Below are positions 62,005 to 64,000 of a stretch of 64,000 nucleotides of DNA, piece after piece. The notes under the pieces are model-generated. The model was given only the letters and a program-made list of their open reading frames with translations. It ran no database searches and had not been told where the DNA came from. The stretch is from NCBI GenBank assembly GCA_963704615.1, contig OY969923.1, forward strand, positions 1,860,001 through 1,924,000, given 5' to 3'. Origin of the DNA: Bog-756 sp963704615. GTDB lineage: Bacteria; Actinomycetota; Acidimicrobiia; Acidimicrobiales; RAAP-2. The position numbers and the translations under genes are program-made. Position 1 is the first letter of the stretch, and the number at the start of each line of letters is the position of its first letter.

Positions 62005-62631
62005 ATGGACGACAATCAGATCGCTGCGGCCTGCAAGGAGCTGGGGGCTGCCACCCTCGGTGAGTCCGGGGGCCTGACCATGCCCTCGAGGATGCGGGCG
62101 GTGTGGCCGGGGGCGACACTGGCCGCGCCGGCCTTCCCGGTCAGCTGTACGCCGGGCGACAATCTTGCCGTGCACGTGGCCGTGACCAAGGCTCCTGGGG
62201 GGTCGGCACTGGTCGTCGACGTGGGCGATGTCGCGGCCCGCGGCTACTGGGGTGAGGTCCTCACCACCGCGGCTCAGTCCGCGGGTGTGGCCGGACTGGT
62301 CATCGATGGAGGGGTGCGGGACGTGGGCGCGCTGGAGAGACTGGGGTTTCCCGTCTTTTCGGCGACGATCGCCCTGCCGGGAGCAACCAAGTCGTCCCGT
62401 GGCACGGTCGGCATCGCCACCACCGTGGCCGGGGTCCGGGTGGGTCCGGGGGACTGGGTGGTCGGCGACGTCGACGGGGTGGTCGTGCTCCCCGGCGCCC
62501 GGATGGCGGAGATCCTGGCCGCCGGTCACAAGCGGGCTGCCGGCGAGGAGGGCTATTTCACCGCTCTCCGGCAGGGGGCCACCACTGTCGAACTCCTCAA
62601 ATTGGATTCGAGTCTGATCGACGGCGTCTGA
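62005..62631 (+). CDS. RraA-like / HMG-CHA aldolase family protein
   Basis: About 208 residues, family of RraA and of 4-hydroxy-4-methyl-2-oxoglutarate/4-carboxy-4-hydroxy-2-oxoadipate aldolases. ATG 62005 has AGGAG seven bases upstream and is preferred to ATG 61990. Motifs: GALVVDVGDVAARGYWGEVLTTAAQSAGVAGLVIDGGVRDVGALERLGFPVFS, with GE-x-L and G-G-x-R-D, the metal/substrate site of the aldolases. Then GDWVVGDVDGVVVLPG. Presence of both sites favours an aldolase or decarboxylase of oxo-acids over the RNase E inhibitor. Possibly a step in ring-acid breakdown. Confidence 0.85.
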   Translation: MDDNQIAAACKELGAATLGESGGLTMPSRMRAVWPGATLAAPAFPVSCTPGDNLAVHVAVTKAPGGSALVVDVGDVAARGYWGEVLTTAAQSAGVAGLVIDGGVRDVGALERLGFPVFSATIALPGATKSSRGTVGIATTVAGVRVGPGDWVVGDVDGVVVLPGARMAEILAAGHKRAAGEEGYFTALRQGATTVELLKLDSSLIDGV

Positions 62632-62670
62632 TCCACGGCCCGCCCTGGATCGACGGCGGGGCCGGCAGCC

Positions 62671-63060
62671 TCAGTGGTTGGTGTAATCGATGGGGCCGGC
62701 ACCCTTGACGCCGATGGCGAAGCAGAAGCAATGGATCGACGCGTTGTCGCTGACCGGGCGCAGACTGTGCACCGCGTCCGGTGGGATGTGGACCAGGTCC
62801 CCTTGGGCGATCGGGCGATCCTCGCCCGAGATGGTCATGATCCCCCGGCCCCGCAGTACGTAATAGAACTCGTGGGTGGGGTGGGAATGGGGGTCGACGT
62901 AACCGCCGCCCGCCACTTCGAACTCGTTGACCAGCTCGAGGAACCCCCCGTCGGTCTGCTCCTTCATCTCCCGCGACTTCACCATCCACCATACGGGCAC
63001 CGTCCCGTTGTGCTCGACGACAGGGGCGACATCTTCGATGTTGCGCACGTCCATCACCAT
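62671..63060 (-). CDS. cupin domain protein
   Basis: Single small cupin of about 129 residues. Motif 1: GYVDPHSHPTHEFYYVLRGRGIM (two His and Glu). Motif 2: LVHIPPDAVHSLRPVSDNASIHCFCFAIG with the last His. A full 3-His/1-Glu metal site is therefore visible. ATG 63060, GTG 63057 and ATG 63054 lie close together after AGGAGG; the last has the best spacing. It is divergent from the AllA-like gene. Dioxygenase, isomerase and storage roles are all possible. Confidence 0.85.
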   Translation of the reverse strand: MVMDVRNIEDVAPVVEHNGTVPVWWMVKSREMKEQTDGGFLELVNEFEVAGGGYVDPHSHPTHEFYYVLRGRGIMTISGEDRPIAQGDLVHIPPDAVHSLRPVSDNASIHCFCFAIGVKGAGPIDYTNH

Positions 63061-63173
63061 GTGGCCTCCTCTGTTGGAACTGGGAGGAGCTCGGAGGAGC
63101 TCCGTCGGGCGCCGTCAGTCACACCCGATGTTAGGTTGAACCGTCACACTAGATCGTCCCTGGAGCGTGCGAC

Positions 63174-63677
63174 ATGGCCGACACCGCCCGCCGGATCACC
63201 CCGGTCGACATCTCCGCCGAGGCTTGGGCCCCGTTCGGCTGGTTGCCGGTGACCGACACCGATCCGAAGGACGGCGAACAGGTGCTCGAATTCGCCTGGC
63301 AGGACGTCCATGTCAATCGCATCGGACACCGACGTGACGAAGTGCCAGCCGTTCCCGGTGGCCTCCGCTGCGAAACTCTCTTCCGGCACGACACCCACAC
63401 CCAGGTGGTGATGCCTCTCGATGTCGCCGCCGTGGTGGTGGTGGCGCCGTCTGCTCTCGAGATCAACTCGCCGGCCGACGTGGATCAGGTGCGCGCCTTC
63501 GTGATTCCGACCTTGTCGGCGATCGTCCTGCACCGGGGGACCTGGCACTGGGGGCCCTACCCGGTCGGTGCCGAGTCGGTGGAGCTGTTCAACGTCCAAG
63601 GGTTGCGGTACCGCGAGGACAATGCCAGTGTCGACCTCGCCGCATTGGGCGCCTCCGTCGACGTCCTGATGGACTGA
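63174..63677 (+). CDS. ureidoglycolate lyase (AllA) family protein
   Basis: Cupin-like 167-residue protein of the AllA family (ureidoglycolate to glyoxylate and urea). Features: RRITPVDISAEAWAPFGWLPV at the start, HTQVVMPLDVAAVVVVAPSALEINSPADVDQVRAFVIPTLSAIVLHRGTWHWGPYPVG, where the GTWHWGPYP motif is diagnostic, and LFNVQGLRYREDNASVDL. ATG 63174 has GGAG nine bases upstream. No other allantoin gene is visible, so a relative with another oxo-acid substrate is possible. Confidence 0.83.
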   Translation: MADTARRITPVDISAEAWAPFGWLPVTDTDPKDGEQVLEFAWQDVHVNRIGHRRDEVPAVPGGLRCETLFRHDTHTQVVMPLDVAAVVVVAPSALEINSPADVDQVRAFVIPTLSAIVLHRGTWHWGPYPVGAESVELFNVQGLRYREDNASVDLAALGASVDVLMD

Positions 63678-63697
63678 CGTCAGGCCGTCCGCAGATC

Positions 63698-64000
63698 ATG
63701 ACCGAGGTCGGCGTCTCACTGGGCGAAGCCGTCGAGCGACACGTCCTTCCGGGCGATGCCGTCCACGTCATGATGGGCCACAGCCGGTGGACGGCGGGAG
63801 CCCGGGAGACCGCTCGCCAGTTCTGGGGAACCGACGCCGGGCTGACCTTGATCATGACCAGCCTCGGCGCTCTGGGCGCCCTCTTCTTCCGAGGGTCGAT
63901 GCTGCGCAAGGTCGTCACGGCCTATTCGGGCAACAGCTTCCCCTCGTACGCCCCCAACCCCATCTTCAAGAGGGCCTACGAGTCCGGCGAGGTGGAGCTC
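63698..64000 (+). CDS. family I CoA-transferase subunit A (IpdA/GctA-like), cut by window end
   Basis: First 101 codons of a family I CoA-transferase alpha chain; the gene runs past the window. Visible: TEVGVSLGEAVERHVLPGDAVHVMMGHSRWTAGARETARQFWG, LTLIMTSLGALGALFFRGSMLRKVVTAYSGNSFPSYAPNPIFKRAYESGEVEL. YSGNSFP..NPIFxRAYESGEVE is typical of the glutaconate-CoA-transferase/IpdA group. IpdAB hydrolyses the last ring of steroids as a CoA ester in actinobacteria, but GctA-like members of other pathways look alike. The catalytic Glu is on the beta subunit, not in view. Confidence 0.82.
   Translation, partial: MTEVGVSLGEAVERHVLPGDAVHVMMGHSRWTAGARETARQFWGTDAGLTLIMTSLGALGALFFRGSMLRKVVTAYSGNSFPSYAPNPIFKRAYESGEVEL

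Overview
The window is high-G+C DNA with GTG and TTG starts, many 4-base start/stop overlaps and purine-rich ribosome binding sites. Together with a MurL-MurD2 pair and a dense set of acyl-CoA enzymes, this points to an actinobacterium. An uncultured Acidimicrobiia-type lineage is my inference; no rRNA or tRNA is present to test it. I found no tRNA, rRNA, CRISPR array, IS element or prophage.

Layout. (1) 0-7.7 kb: a secreted GH43-like protein, divergent from an export cassette of periplasmic-adaptor protein, MacB-like ATPase, MacB-like permease, DUF5666-type lipoprotein and a second, longer adaptor. (2) 7.8-11.1 kb: a histidine phosphatase, then a coupled MurL-MurD2 pair for an alternative D-glutamate route into peptidoglycan. 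(3) 11.2-30.8 kb: a mainly plus-strand CoA-catabolism cluster with a cytochrome P450, five acyl-CoA dehydrogenases, two CoA ligases, two enoyl-CoA hydratases, a thiolase paired with a cysteine-free HMG-CoA-synthase-like/DUF35 fusion, a TetR regulator, SDR, TesB-like thioesterase and aldehyde dehydrogenase. (4) 30.8-38.2 kb, minus strand: copper amine oxidase, Baeyer-Villiger monooxygenase, tandem SDR, amidohydrolase and enoyl-CoA hydratase. (5) 38.3-42.4 kb: CoA ligase, ferredoxin and a double-length acyl-CoA dehydrogenase. (6) 42.4-42.6 kb: an AT-rich convergent intergenic island with a perfect 28-bp palindrome. (7) 42.6-55.3 kb: CaiB-type CoA transferase, hydratase, a divergent acyl-CoA dehydrogenase pair, an ACAD11-like dehydrogenase beside a phosphotransferase, SDR, D-aminoacylase-like amidohydrolase, aldehyde dehydrogenase and another amidohydrolase. 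(8) 55.4-64 kb: VOC and Gfo/Idh proteins, two more CoA ligases, SDR, a possible 38-aa protein, RidA-, RraA-, cupin- and AllA-family proteins, and the start of a family I CoA-transferase.

How the genes fit: the repertoire (ligases, dehydrogenases in alpha/beta pairs or fused, hydratases, 3-hydroxyacyl-type SDRs, SCP2-type thiolase with DUF35 partner, P450, ferredoxin, BVMO) is that of side-chain and ring beta-oxidation of bulky hydrophobic or cyclic substrates such as steroids, terpenoids or alicyclic compounds. The actual substrate cannot be read from sequence.

Caution for users: between about 13.0 and 25.1 kb almost every gene is broken by single-base frame changes, nearly 40 in 12 kb and mostly extra bases, while the flanks are almost clean. 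The conserved protein sequence continues in the neighbouring frame each time. I treat these as real genes with a probable local consensus-quality problem, and give whole-gene extents.
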